Positions 9,186 to 17,651 are shown, counted from the first letter of the stretch. The stretch: 38,762 bases of DNA from Mycolicibacter nonchromogenicus (GCF_002101775.1 NZ_LQPI01000087.1:1-38762), one strand, 5' to 3'. Notes: generated by a model not told the origin, from the letters alone. Translations and numbers: made by a program.

Positions 9186-10262
9186 ATGACTATCCGTGTT
9201 GCTCAGATCGGCACCGGCAATGTCGGTGTGCATGCGCTCAAGGCACTGATCACCAACCCCGAGTTCGAACTGACCGGGGTGTGGGTGTCCTCGGACGCCA
9301 AAGCCGGCAAAGACGCCGCTGAATTGGCCGGCACCAGCACGCCGACCGGCGTGCTGGCGACCACCGACCTGCAGCAGGTGCTCGACGCCAAGCCCGACTG
9401 CGTGGTCTACACCGCGCTGGCCGACAACCGGCTGGTCGAGGCGCTCGAGGATTTCAAGCGCATCCTGAGCGCCGGGATCAACGTGGTGGGCAGCAGCGCA
9501 GTGTTTCTGCAATACCCGTGGGATGTGATCCCGGCGGAGATGCTGACTCCGATCGAAGAGGCTGCGCAGCAAGGCGGTTCGAGCCTGTTCGTCAACGGCA
9601 TCGACCCGGGCTTCGCCAACGACCTGCTGCCCCTCGCGTTGGCCGGTACCTGTCAGAGCATCCAGCAGATCCGCTGCATGGAGATCGTCGATTACGCCAC
9701 CTACGACAGCGCCGCCGTCATGTTCGACGTGATGGGCTTCGGCAGGCCGATGGACGAGACCCCCATGCTGTTGCAGCCGGGCGTGCTCAGCCTGGCGTGG
9801 GGTTCGGTGGTGCGTCAGCTCGCGGCCGGCCTGGGACTGGAACTCGACTCGGTCGAGCAGTCCCACATTCGGGTGCCCGCACCGGAGGACTTCTCGATTT
9901 CGTCGGGAGACATCGCGGCGGGCACCGCCGCGGCCTTGCGGTTCGAGGTGCGCGGGATGGTTGACGGCAAGGCCGCCGTGGTGCTCGAGCACGTCACCCG
10001 GCTGCGTGACGACCTGTGTCCGGATTGGCCGCAGCCGGCCCAGCCCGGCGGGTCTTACCGCGTCGAGGTGACCGGTGAGCCGTCGTACGCGCTGGACCTG
10101 TGCCTGTCCAGCCCCAACGGCGACCACAACCACGCCGGCCTGGTGGCCACCGCGATGCGGGTGGTCAACGCGATTCCCGCGGTGGTTGCGGCCGAGCCGG
10201 GGATCCGCACCACGCTGGACCTGCCGTTGGTCACCGGCCGCGGCCTCTACAGCGCCGGTTGA
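9186..10262 (+). CDS. DapB-like N-terminal domain NAD(P)H-dependent oxidoreductase
   Basis: A 358-residue protein beginning MTIRVAQIGTGNVGVHALKA, a Rossmann fold of the dihydrodipicolinate reductase N-terminal type. Relatives include 2,4-diaminopentanoate dehydrogenase and Rv0926c-like mycobacterial proteins. The middle section has a conserved-looking NGIDPGFANDLLPLAL. True DapB is about 250 residues and carries a lysine-biosynthesis active site that I do not see, so a role in lysine synthesis is unlikely. It starts 13 bases after the SDR stop behind a GAGGA ribosome binding site, so the two are co-transcribed and may act on consecutive intermediates. The substrate is unknown. Confidence 0.8.
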   Translation: MTIRVAQIGTGNVGVHALKALITNPEFELTGVWVSSDAKAGKDAAELAGTSTPTGVLATTDLQQVLDAKPDCVVYTALADNRLVEALEDFKRILSAGINVVGSSAVFLQYPWDVIPAEMLTPIEEAAQQGGSSLFVNGIDPGFANDLLPLALAGTCQSIQQIRCMEIVDYATYDSAAVMFDVMGFGRPMDETPMLLQPGVLSLAWGSVVRQLAAGLGLELDSVEQSHIRVPAPEDFSISSGDIAAGTAAALRFEVRGMVDGKAAVVLEHVTRLRDDLCPDWPQPAQPGGSYRVEVTGEPSYALDLCLSSPNGDHNHAGLVATAMRVVNAIPAVVAAEPGIRTTLDLPLVTGRGLYSAG

Positions 10263-10339
10263 TCCACCGGCACCGTGCCCGCGCACCGTTGTTCCGGCTA
10301 CCCTGACTTTTCTGTTCGTTGATCCGGATGGAGGAGTCG

Positions 10340-11563
10340 GTGGCTGCAGACGCCGCGGTTCGACTCAAGCCGGGCTGGGCGTTGCTCGGCCCGGCTTTTG
10401 TCGCTGCGATCGCCTACGTCGACCCGGGCAATGTCGCCGCCAACGTCAGCGCGGGGGCGACATTCGGCTTCCTACTGGTGTGGGTCATCGTCTCGGCCAA
10501 TGTCATGGCCGGGCTGGTGCAGTACCTGTCCGCCAAGCTCGGACTGGTGACCGGCCACTCGCTGCCGGAGGTGATCGGCGCCCGGAGCCGCAGGCCGGCG
10601 CGGATCGCCTTTTGGCTTCAAGCCGAATTGGTGGCCATGGCAACAGATCTCGCCGAAGTGGTGGGCGGCGCGATCGCGTTGAACCTGATCTTCGGCCTGC
10701 CGCTGCTGGCCGGCGGCCTGATCACCGGGGTGGTGTCGATGGCGCTGCTCACCGTCGGCGATCGGCGCGGTCCGCGGATGTTCGAGCAGGTGACCAGCGG
10801 GCTGCTGATCATCATCGCCGTCGGATTCCTGGCCAGCCTGGTGGTCGCCCCACCGGCGCCCGCCGAGGTCGCCGCCGGCCTGCTGCCTCGTTTCGACGGC
10901 ACCGAGAGCGTGCTGTTGGCCACCGCGATTCTCGGGGCGACGGTGATGCCACACGCGGTGTACCTGCATTCCGGTCTGGCCCGCGACCGGCACGGCCAGC
11001 CTGAACCCGGTCCGGCGCGGCGACGACTGCTGCGGGTGACCCGCTGGGACGTGGGGCTGGCGATGCTGGTGGCCGGAGCCCTGAACCTGGCCATGTTGCT
11101 GGTGGCGGCCAACAGTCTGCGCGGCCGAGATCACGCCGATTCCATCGAAGGTGCGCACGCGGCGGTCGGCGACGCCCTGGGCCCGACGGTCGCGCTGTTG
11201 TTCGCGATCGGGCTGCTGGCCTCCGGATTGGCGTCAACCTCGGTGGGGGCCTACGCGGGCGCGATGATCATGCAGGGCCTGTTGCGGGTGTCGGTTCCCC
11301 TGCTGTGGCGCAGACTGATCACGCTGGGTCCGGCGCTGGCGATCCTGGCTTGGGGTATCGATCCCACGCGCGCCCTGGTGCTCTCGCAGGTGGTGTTGTC
11401 CTTCGGCATCCCCTTCGCGCTGGTCCCGTTGATCCGGGTGACCGGAGACCGGTCGCTGATGGGCACCGACGTCAACGCACGGCTGACCACGGTGCTCGGC
11501 TGGGCTGTCACGGCGGTGATCGGAACGCTCAATGTGGCGCTGATCTATCTGACCCTGCGCTGA
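10340..11563 (+). CDS. mntH: NRAMP-family divalent metal (Mn/Fe) transporter MntH
   Basis: An integral membrane proton-coupled importer of Mn2+ and related metals with about 11 helices. The first helix carries the metal-binding signature DPGNVAANVSAGA, and MPHAVYLHSG is the conserved helix-6 segment containing the second metal site (usually MPHxxxLHS). The ATG at 10328 and TTG at 10319 are in frame, but GGAGGAG (10330-10336) sits correctly only for the GTG at 10340, giving 407 residues. The 77 bases to the preceding stop contain no recognisable Mn riboswitch or clear MntR/Fur site. It may be read from the SDR operon, in line with the recalled M. tuberculosis order. Confidence 0.92.
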   Translation: MAADAAVRLKPGWALLGPAFVAAIAYVDPGNVAANVSAGATFGFLLVWVIVSANVMAGLVQYLSAKLGLVTGHSLPEVIGARSRRPARIAFWLQAELVAMATDLAEVVGGAIALNLIFGLPLLAGGLITGVVSMALLTVGDRRGPRMFEQVTSGLLIIIAVGFLASLVVAPPAPAEVAAGLLPRFDGTESVLLATAILGATVMPHAVYLHSGLARDRHGQPEPGPARRRLLRVTRWDVGLAMLVAGALNLAMLLVAANSLRGRDHADSIEGAHAAVGDALGPTVALLFAIGLLASGLASTSVGAYAGAMIMQGLLRVSVPLLWRRLITLGPALAILAWGIDPTRALVLSQVVLSFGIPFALVPLIRVTGDRSLMGTDVNARLTTVLGWAVTAVIGTLNVALIYLTLR

Positions 11564-11631
11564 GCCACGGCAGCGAGACCGGGAACGGCTTGCACCAGCC
11601 CCGTCCGCGCTCTTTATTAAATGAACTAAAC

Positions 11632-11651
11632 ATTTGCTAGACTAAGCAAAT
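11632..11651. promoter_or_regulatory. Palindromic operator over the -10 of the methyltransferase gene
   Basis: A perfect 7-base inverted repeat, ATTTGCT (11632-11638) and AGCAAAT (11645-11651), with a 6-base spacer, in an unusually AT-rich stretch. TAGACT (11638-11643) fits a -10 element and lies inside the palindrome. The start codon is about 30 bases downstream of the inferred start site. This geometry is typical of a repressor operator. The cognate regulator is unknown. Confidence 0.5.
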
Positions 11652-11680
11652 CGCCCTGCCCATCATTTCAAGGAGCGCTC

Positions 11681-12613
11681 ATGGCCCGCACCGACAACGA
11701 CACCTGGGACCTCGCCACCAGCGTGGGAGCCACCGCGACGATGGTCGCCGCTGCCCGGGCGATCGCCACCAAGGCCGACACTCCGCTGATCGATGACCCT
11801 TTCGCCGAACCACTGGTGAGGGCGGTCGGCGTCGACTTCTTGACCAAGTGGGCCGCCGGCGACCTCGCGGACACGGATCTCGATGACCACGAATCCGGCT
11901 GGAAGCTCGGTCAGATGCCCGACGCGATGGCGGTGCGCACCCGCTTTTTCGACGCGTTCTTCGCTGACGCCACCCTGGCCGGGATCCGTCAGGCGGTGAT
12001 CTTGGCATCGGGCCTGGACGCGCGCGCCTACCGACTGACCTGGCCCGCCGGGATGACGATCTTCGAGATCGATCAGCCCGCAGTGCTGGCGTTCAAGACC
12101 GCAGCACTGGCCGACTTGGGCGCCGAGCCGACCGCCGACCGGCGTGGCGTCGCCGTCGATCTGCGCGATGACTGGCCGGCCGCGTTGCTCGAGGCGGGAT
12201 TCGACCTCACCCAGCCCACCGCATGGATCGCCGAGGGACTGCTCGGCTATCTCCCGCCGGCAGCACAGGACCGGCTGCTGGACAACATCACCGCGCTGAG
12301 CGCCGACGGCAGCCGGTTGGCCACCGAGGCCATTCCGAACATCTCCGCGGCACAGCACGAGCAGGCCAGGGAAATGATGCGCAGCGCTACCGAGAAATGG
12401 CGTGCGCACGGCTTCGACCTCGAGTTCTCCGAACTCGGCTACGAAGGCGAGCGCCACGATGTCGCCGACTACCTCGACTCCTTGGACTGGACCTCGGCGG
12501 GACAGTCCATGACCGAGCTGTTGACGCAGCACGGTCGTCCGACGCCGGCGCGGGGCGCCGACTCGGTGTCGATGGCCGACACGACCTACTACACCTCGAT
12601 CAAGCAGGGCTGA
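11681..12613 (+). CDS. Class I SAM-dependent methyltransferase (mycobacterial LCM-like family)
   Basis: A 310-residue member of the large mycobacterial family of putative S-adenosylmethionine methyltransferases related to leucine carboxyl methyltransferase. Characteristic pieces are the N-terminal WDLATSVGATATMVAAARA, the IDDPFAEPLVRAVG motif, the SAM loop VILASGLDARAYRL with the acidic residue in IFEIDQPAVL, and AEGLLGYLPP. The substrate is unknown for nearly all members. The ATG start is supported by AAGGAG about 6 bases upstream. The gene stands alone between mntH and a convergent desaturase, with its own promoter and operator-like palindrome. Confidence 0.88.
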   Translation: MARTDNDTWDLATSVGATATMVAAARAIATKADTPLIDDPFAEPLVRAVGVDFLTKWAAGDLADTDLDDHESGWKLGQMPDAMAVRTRFFDAFFADATLAGIRQAVILASGLDARAYRLTWPAGMTIFEIDQPAVLAFKTAALADLGAEPTADRRGVAVDLRDDWPAALLEAGFDLTQPTAWIAEGLLGYLPPAAQDRLLDNITALSADGSRLATEAIPNISAAQHEQAREMMRSATEKWRAHGFDLEFSELGYEGERHDVADYLDSLDWTSAGQSMTELLTQHGRPTPARGADSVSMADTTYYTSIKQG

Positions 12614-12652
12614 CCGCTCGGCGCCGGCGCACCCGCCGACGCCGCCAGCGGC

Positions 12653-13570
12653 CTAGGCGGAGACGCTCTCGCGCGCCTTCGCCTTCTCTTCGTAGTAGGT
12701 GGCCCGCTCGTCAACCATCTTCATGAAGCCGACGACCTGGTCACGGGCCTCTTCGCCCACGGCACTGAAGTCGTTGCGCTCGAGGATCTTCCAGAAGCGC
12801 AACACCGGCTGCACCACGTCGTCGTGGTGGATACGCAGGTCGTAGATGCCGGCCTTGGCGATCAGGATCGAATTCTCCTTGAAACCGGGCATGTTCATCC
12901 CGGGCATCGCGAAGCCGAGCACCTCGTCGCGGATCGCGCACATGGCCTCATCCGGGGCGATGTCCAGGGCCGCCTGCATCAGGTTGCGGTAGAAGACCAT
13001 GTGCAGGTTCTCATCGAGGGCGACGCGGGCCAGCAACTGGTCGGCGATGGGGCAGCCCGAGGCCTTGCCGGTGTTGCGGTGCGACACCCGGGTGGCGAGT
13101 TCCTGCAACGACACGTACGCCAGCACACCCAGCGCTGACTTGCCGCCGGAGTCATAACCGGCAACGGTGTGCGCCATCCGCATGTTCTCGAGGTTCACCG
13201 GGTCGATACCGCGCGTGACGATGAGGTAGTCCCGCAGCGCGATGCTGTGGCGGCCCTCCTCGGCGGTCCACTGGCCGACCCAGGTGCCCCAGGCGCCGTC
13301 GCGGCCGAAGGTGGTGGCGATCTCCCGGTGGTAGGACGGCAGATTGTCCTCGGTCAACAGGTTGACCAGCAAAGCAGCCTTGGCCACCGGGTCCAGCGGC
13401 GAATCTTCGGGAACCCAGTCCTCGCCCCCGAGGAACGCGAAGTCACGCCCCCTGCTCCACGGCACGTAATCGTGGGGCAACCACGGCTTGGCGGCCTTGA
13501 GATGCCGGTTGAGATTCTGCTCGACTATCGGCTCCAGCTCATGTAACAGTGCCGTTTGGACATTACCCAT
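12653..13570 (-). CDS. Acyl-ACP desaturase, DesA1-type di-iron enzyme
   Basis: A 305-residue soluble desaturase that introduces a double bond into acyl-carrier-protein-bound fatty chains. In mycobacteria DesA1/DesA2 act on mycolic acid precursors. All di-iron ligand segments are present: E74 in TEDNLPSYH (H81), E105/H108 in WTAEEGRH, E157 in SLQELATR, and E187/H190 in DENLHMVFY. The sequence resembles DesA1 more than DesA2, which lacks EDNLPSYH. It is shorter than the 338-residue M. tuberculosis DesA1 as I recall it, ending after a helical KARESVSA tail. ATG start at 13570 with a GGGGAGG ribosome binding site. A promoter with a 20-base palindrome lies upstream, implying repression. Confidence 0.93.
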   Translation of the reverse strand: MGNVQTALLHELEPIVEQNLNRHLKAAKPWLPHDYVPWSRGRDFAFLGGEDWVPEDSPLDPVAKAALLVNLLTEDNLPSYHREIATTFGRDGAWGTWVGQWTAEEGRHSIALRDYLIVTRGIDPVNLENMRMAHTVAGYDSGGKSALGVLAYVSLQELATRVSHRNTGKASGCPIADQLLARVALDENLHMVFYRNLMQAALDIAPDEAMCAIRDEVLGFAMPGMNMPGFKENSILIAKAGIYDLRIHHDDVVQPVLRFWKILERNDFSAVGEEARDQVVGFMKMVDERATYYEEKAKARESVSA

Positions 13571-13625
13571 AGTTTTGAATCGCCTCCCCTAATTGACGAG
13601 TGGGCTGTCGCTTGGCCCCCCAGCC

Positions 13626-13645
13626 AACCTACGGTTCCGTAGGTT
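13626..13645. promoter_or_regulatory. 20-base palindromic operator at the desaturase start site
   Basis: AACCTACGG (13626-13634) and CCGTAGGTT (13637-13645) form a perfect 9-base inverted repeat with a 2-base centre. It lies immediately downstream of the -10 of the minus-strand promoter, covering the expected transcription start. This is a TetR-style repressor site. Mycobacterial desA genes are known targets of the acyl-CoA-responsive TetR regulator MadR, a good candidate, but I cannot confirm its motif from memory. Confidence 0.6.
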
Positions 13646-13651
13646 TGGTCC

Positions 13652-13681
13652 ACGGTAAGCACCCACCCCGTCACGTGTCAA
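13652..13681 (-). promoter_or_regulatory. Sigma-70-type promoter of the desaturase gene
   Basis: Read on the minus strand, a perfect TTGACA (13681-13676) is followed after 18 bases by TACCGT (13657-13652), a TANNNT -10. The start site should fall near 13645, inside the palindrome. The rest of the 229-base intergenic gap, out to 13799, shows nothing else I can support. Confidence 0.55.
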
Positions 13682-13799
13682 CCATTAACTTAACTGCTTC
13701 GGCGCATTCCGCATCTCGAAGCGGCCGACGATCGACCGATACGGATCCGCGGCCCCAGCTAACTGCGGCGTCTATGGATCGCCCGCTGCGGCCGCACAG

Positions 13800-14228
13800 C
13801 TAGGGCGCCGCGCGGCCTTCCGACTGCCGCTTGAGCCCGTCAGCCTCCATGTCGACGTAGCGACGAATCCGGCCCCGGGCGAGCAGCCCGACCAGCCAGG
13901 CCATCGGGCCGGTCACGGCAAAGGTCAGCACGGCGCGCACCCCCGACCCGGTCGGCGTCAGCTCGTGGAAGCCGGTGAATCGGATCCCCGCCGTCGAGGC
14001 GGTCCAGGTGAAGGAACGTTCGTTGTCCAGCTCGGTGACCGTCCACACCATCGGCCGGCCGGTGGGCTGGCGGACTCGGGCAGTGCTGCCGACCCGCAGC
14101 GGACCGGAGTCCAGGCGGGTGATCTCGCGCATCGATGGCGTCCAGTCCGGCCAATGCTCGACGTCGATCAGGACGGCCCAGACGTCACTGGGACTCGCCG
14201 CGATGGGATCGGTGCGGGTGTAGTGCAT
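13800..14228 (-). CDS. SRPBCC-family (polyketide cyclase/dehydrase-like) protein
   Basis: A 142-residue single-domain START/SRPBCC protein starting MHYTRTDPIAASPSDVWAVL, the usual first strand and helix of this fold, followed by DVEHWPDWTPSM. The fold encloses a hydrophobic cavity for a lipid or polyketide-like ligand. Function is not predictable within the family. The frame stays open upstream to 14396, but ATG 14228 is preceded by GGGAAGGGAG and is where family similarity begins. Follows the SDR gene on the same strand by 23 bases, so probably co-transcribed. Confidence 0.8.
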   Translation of the reverse strand: MHYTRTDPIAASPSDVWAVLIDVEHWPDWTPSMREITRLDSGPLRVGSTARVRQPTGRPMVWTVTELDNERSFTWTASTAGIRFTGFHELTPTGSGVRAVLTFAVTGPMAWLVGLLARGRIRRYVDMEADGLKRQSEGRAAP

Positions 14229-14251
14229 CGGCGCTCCCTTCCCCCGGCACG

Positions 14252-15088
14252 CTACCCCTCGGCGGCGAGTCGCGCGCGTTCCCGCATCGAGGCGACCACT
14301 CCCCCATCGGCGAGGATGTCGGCGCCGTGGAGATAGGCGCATCTGTCGCTCGCGCAGAAGGCGAAAAGCTCGGCCATCTCTTCGGCCGTGCCCCACCGCG
14401 GGATCAGCGCGTCGGGCATCATCATGCCGACCCCGGCCTTCTCTTCACGCCGACCCAGCTCCGTATCGATGTTGCCCGGCGACACCGAGACGATGCGCAG
14501 ACCGCGACCGGCGAATCGCTCGGCCTGCGCGGCGCAGTACCACTTCACGAAAGCTTTGCTGACCGTGTAGGAGAAGCCCGAGCGCATCTGCTCGGGTGCG
14601 TTGTTGCAGTACTCCGTCATCGCCGCCACGAAGGCGTCGCCGTCGCGGTACGCCAACGGGAACTGCTTGGTGGGAATGATCTTGTCGGGCAGCAGCTGCG
14701 CGGCCATCGAGGCCACGTTGACGATCACCGCGCCGGCGCCGGCGGCCTCGGAGAACGCCTCGTTGACCACGACGGTGCCGAAGGCGTTGATTCGCATGAC
14801 GAATTCGGCGTCGCCCATGCTCGGGCTGACCCCCGCGGTGTGAATCACCGACGCCAGCGTTCCCAGCTCCGCAGCCGTGTCGAACAGGCGGGTGACCGCG
14901 TCACGGTCGGTGACATCGCAGTTGACGGCGGTCGCGGTGACACCGAGGTCGGCGAGTGCGGCCTGCGCCGAGTCGAGCCGCTCCTTCCGGACGTCGCACA
15001 GCACCACCGTGTGGTCTCTGCCCAGGAGCTTGGCCGTCGCCAGGCCCATGCCGCCCGCGCCTCCGGTGATCACTGATACTGAAGCCAT
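14252..15088 (-). CDS. SDR-family oxidoreductase
   Basis: A 278-residue short-chain dehydrogenase with the cofactor loop ITGGAGGMG, HTAGVSPS at the NNAG position, NVASMAAQ for the serine, and the YTVSK catalytic pair. A longer than usual insertion (about residues 145-180) between serine and tyrosine is seen in 3-alpha/beta-hydroxysteroid-dehydrogenase-like SDRs. Its ligand is unknown. ATG at 15088. It heads a probable two-gene unit with the SRPBCC protein and is divergent from another SDR 60 bases away. Confidence 0.87.
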   Translation of the reverse strand: MASVSVITGGAGGMGLATAKLLGRDHTVVLCDVRKERLDSAQAALADLGVTATAVNCDVTDRDAVTRLFDTAAELGTLASVIHTAGVSPSMGDAEFVMRINAFGTVVVNEAFSEAAGAGAVIVNVASMAAQLLPDKIIPTKQFPLAYRDGDAFVAAMTEYCNNAPEQMRSGFSYTVSKAFVKWYCAAQAERFAGRGLRIVSVSPGNIDTELGRREEKAGVGMMMPDALIPRWGTAEEMAELFAFCASDRCAYLHGADILADGGVVASMRERARLAAEG

Positions 15089-15148
15089 AACTGGACGGTA
15101 GACGGCTGCGCCCCGGTGCCGGTCGACTGGGTGATGCGGAGACTCGAA

Positions 15149-15887
15149 ATGACCGATCTGTCAGGCAAAGTGGCGCTGGTGACGGGAGCTTCGTCCGGTC
15201 TGGGCGCGGCAACCGCCCAGCTGTTCGCCCGGCGCGGCGACGGTGTTCGGCTTGGCCCGCGACGCCGAGCGGCTGGCCACGGTGTTCGCCGACGTGCCCG
15301 GCGGGCGATATGCCCCCACCGACATCAGTACCGCGACGGCGTGCGCTGCGGCGGTCGAGCAATGCGTCGCGCAGTTCGGCCGGCTCGATGTTCTGGTCAA
15401 CGTCGCCGGCGCCCATCAGATGCGCCACACGCTATCGGTCACCGACGACGAATGGGCGCACGATCTGGCGGTCAACCTCAACGGGCCGTTCTTCTTGTGC
15501 CGTGCTGCGCTGCCGCATCTGCTGGAGACCGCCGGCAACATCGTCAACGTCGCCTCGATCGCCGGGGTGGAGGGGCAGGCGTATTCGGCGGGCTACTGCG
15601 CCGCCAAGCACGGCCTCGTCGGGCTCACCCGGGCGCTGGCGGTGGAGTTCACCGCGGAGAAGGTGCGGATCAACGCGGTGTGCCCGGGCGGGATGCTGAC
15701 CCCGCAGGTGACCAACTTCCAGTTTCCCGAAGGCGCCGACGTCAACCTGATCATGCGGGTGGCCTCGCCCCGCGGGATGAGTGCCCCGAGCGATGTTGCC
15801 GAGGTGATCGCCTTTTTGGCCAGTGACGCCGCGGCCGCGGTGCACGGCGCGGTCTATTTGACCGACAACGGGAAGACAGCGGGGTAG
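15149..15887 (+). pseudogene. SDR-family oxidoreductase interrupted by a frameshift
   Basis: The N-terminal part starts at ATG 15149 with a GGAG ribosome binding site and reads MTDLSGKVALVTGASSGLGA up to FARRG near 15238. Similarity then continues in the frame beginning with TVFGLARDAERL and runs to the stop at 15887, with NVAGA, NVASIAGVEGQ, YCAAK and a normal C-terminus. Restoring the expected RRGATVFG needs two extra bases (or one fewer) in the GC-rich CGGCGCGGCGACGG run at about 15230-15243. Everything else is intact at the family's usual length of about 245 residues. The break is therefore recent or a sequencing error. If real, only the first 30 or so residues are made correctly. Confidence 0.8.
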
Positions 15888-15913
15888 GACGTCGCATATG
15901 CCAGCTGCCGCGC

Positions 15914-15969
15914 CGAGTGTGCGGTTTGGTGCGCCGATCGGGAGTTACGCCGAGCAAAACGCACACTCG
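15914..15969. terminator. Inverted repeat between convergent genes, candidate bidirectional terminator
   Basis: CGAGTGTGCG (15914-15923) pairs perfectly with CGCACACTCG (15960-15969), and pairing continues inward through TTTG and CAAA after one mismatch. It lies between the ends of two convergent genes. There is no long T-run, so it would be a hairpin-only terminator. Similar GAGTGTGCG inverted repeats are, from memory, scattered between genes in mycobacterial genomes. Confidence 0.45.
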
Positions 15970-15975
15970 ACGACC

Positions 15976-17187
15976 TCAGCGCAGCGGTAGGCCCGTCAGC
16001 GCCCGCGCGATGACCAGCCGCTGGATCTCACTGGTGCCCTCGAAGATGGTGAAGATCTTGGCGTCGCGGTGCATTCGCTCAACCGGGTAGTCGCGGGTGT
16101 AGCCGTTGCCGCCGAGGATCTGGATCGCCTCGTCGGTGACATAGACCGCCGTCTCGCTGGCGAACAGCTTGGCCATCGAGCCCTCGGCGCCGTCGAAGGC
16201 CTTGTTGTTGCGCCCCATCCAGCCCGCGCGCCACACCAGCAGCCGGGCGGCGTCGATGCGACTCTTCATGTCCGCCAGCTTGAACGCCACCGCCTGGAAC
16301 TCGCCGATCTTGCGACCGAACTGCTCACGCTGACAGGCGTATTCGAGGGCGTACTCATAGGCGGCGCGGGCCACGCCGACCGCCATCGCGCCGACCGTGG
16401 GGCGAGTGCGCTCGAAGGTCTTCATGGCCGCATGGCCCCCGGCCGAGGCTCCGGACTTGACGCGCGCGACACGCTCCTCGAACTTCTCCCGGCCCCCGAG
16501 GATCATGTCCTCGGGCAGGCGGACGTTGTCCAAGACGATCTCAGCGGTGTGCGAGGCCCGGATGCCGTGCTTCTTGAATTTCTGTCCCTGCGCCAGGCCC
16601 GGGGTGCCGGGCGGGATCACGAAGCTGGCCTGTCCGCGCGATCCGAGTTCGGGATAGACCGAGGCGACGACGATGTGCACGTTGGCGATGCCACCGTTGG
16701 TGGCCCAGGTCTTGGTGCCGTTGAGCACCCATTCGCGGGTCGCTTCATCAAAGCGGGCGCGGGTACGGATCCCGCCGACGTCGGAACCGGCGTCGGGTTC
16801 CGAGGAGCAGAACGCCCCGAGCTTGGGGTCCTCGGCGGTGCCGAACATCTCCGGCAGCCACTGACCCAGCTGTTCGGGAGTTCCGTTGCCCGCCAATGCC
16901 GCTGCCGCCAGACCGGTGCCCAGAATCGACAGCGCGATACCCGCGTCGCCCCAGAACAGTTCCTCGAACACCGTCAACATGCCGATCCCGCTGGGTTCGG
17001 CGGCCTGAGTGGCGAACAGTTCCGGCGAATACAGGCCGATCTTGGCGGCCTCGGCGATGATCGGCCACGGCGTCTCTTCCCGCTCATCCCATTCGGCGGC
17101 CGCCGGACGCACGACTTCAGCGGCGAACTGATGCACCCAGTCGCGCACCTCGATCACGTCATCGCTGAGCTCTACCGAGAACGACAT
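15976..17187 (-). CDS. Acyl-CoA dehydrogenase (FadE family)
   Basis: A 403-residue FAD-dependent acyl-CoA dehydrogenase for the first oxidation step of beta-oxidation or a related pathway. It has the three-domain layout: helical N-terminus with WDEREETPWPIIAEAAKIGL, a middle beta-domain with CSSEPDAGSDVGG and GTKTWATNGG, and a C-terminal helical domain with the catalytic-base region and ILGGNGYTRDYPVERMHRDA, then TIFEGTSEIQ. The frame opens 20 residues further upstream (17247), but ATG 17187 follows CCAGGAG and fits the family start. Chain-length preference cannot be read. No partner FadE, thiolase or electron-transfer flavoprotein is adjacent. Confidence 0.92.
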   Translation of the reverse strand: MSFSVELSDDVIEVRDWVHQFAAEVVRPAAAEWDEREETPWPIIAEAAKIGLYSPELFATQAAEPSGIGMLTVFEELFWGDAGIALSILGTGLAAAALAGNGTPEQLGQWLPEMFGTAEDPKLGAFCSSEPDAGSDVGGIRTRARFDEATREWVLNGTKTWATNGGIANVHIVVASVYPELGSRGQASFVIPPGTPGLAQGQKFKKHGIRASHTAEIVLDNVRLPEDMILGGREKFEERVARVKSGASAGGHAAMKTFERTRPTVGAMAVGVARAAYEYALEYACQREQFGRKIGEFQAVAFKLADMKSRIDAARLLVWRAGWMGRNNKAFDGAEGSMAKLFASETAVYVTDEAIQILGGNGYTRDYPVERMHRDAKIFTIFEGTSEIQRLVIARALTGLPLR

Positions 17188-17291
17188 GGCTACTCCTGGA
17201 AGGATTGGGCGGACGCTACGGGACACTGTCGGGCACGATTGTGGCACCTCAACCTGGCAGCACTCGCGGGGCGTCGCCTAAGCCGGATCGG

Positions 17292-17651
17292 TCAGACCCA
17301 AATCGCTTCTGCCACGACATTGCCGAGGTAATAGGCACTCAGCCCGCAGATCAAGGTCAGCACCAGATTGGCCAGTGCATACAACCGCGCGCCCACACCG
17401 GCCAGCTGCAGCGTCTCGTAGGAGAAGGTCGAGTAGGTGGTCAGCGCTCCGCACAGGCCGGTGCCGATCAGCAGGTGCAGCCGGTGATCGGCGGCGCCGG
17501 TCAGCGCCCCCAGGATCAGGCTGCCGATCACATTGGCGGCCAGCGTGCCCCACGGGAAGGTGGAATCGTGGCGGGCTTGAACGAATCGGTCCGTCAGGTA
17601 GCGCAGCGGCGCCCCCACCGCGGCGCCGGCCATGACCAGCAGCCAGGTCAC
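17292..17651 (-). CDS. crcB: Fluoride ion channel CrcB/Fluc, second subunit
   Basis: A 119-residue, four-helix membrane protein with the family hallmarks FPWGTLAANVIGSLILG and GLCGALTTYSTFSYE, the latter with the TTYSTF helix break that lines the fluoride pore. Fluc proteins export toxic cytoplasmic F- as antiparallel dimers. When an organism has two adjacent genes, the products are usually a heterodimer. The GTG start overlaps the stop of the preceding DUF190 gene (GTGA), so translation is coupled. Confidence 0.92.
   Translation of the reverse strand: MTWLLVMAGAAVGAPLRYLTDRFVQARHDSTFPWGTLAANVIGSLILGALTGAADHRLHLLIGTGLCGALTTYSTFSYETLQLAGVGARLYALANLVLTLICGLSAYYLGNVVAEAIWV

Noticed and set aside
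10263..10339. Mn riboswitch or MntR site ahead of mntH
   Set aside because: The 77-base gap is too short and lacks the conserved yybP-ykoY elements; no clear inverted repeat was seen.
13600..13803. 67-codon plus-strand frame upstream of the desaturase
   Set aside because: Overlaps the desaturase promoter and operator, low-complexity composition, no ribosome binding site.
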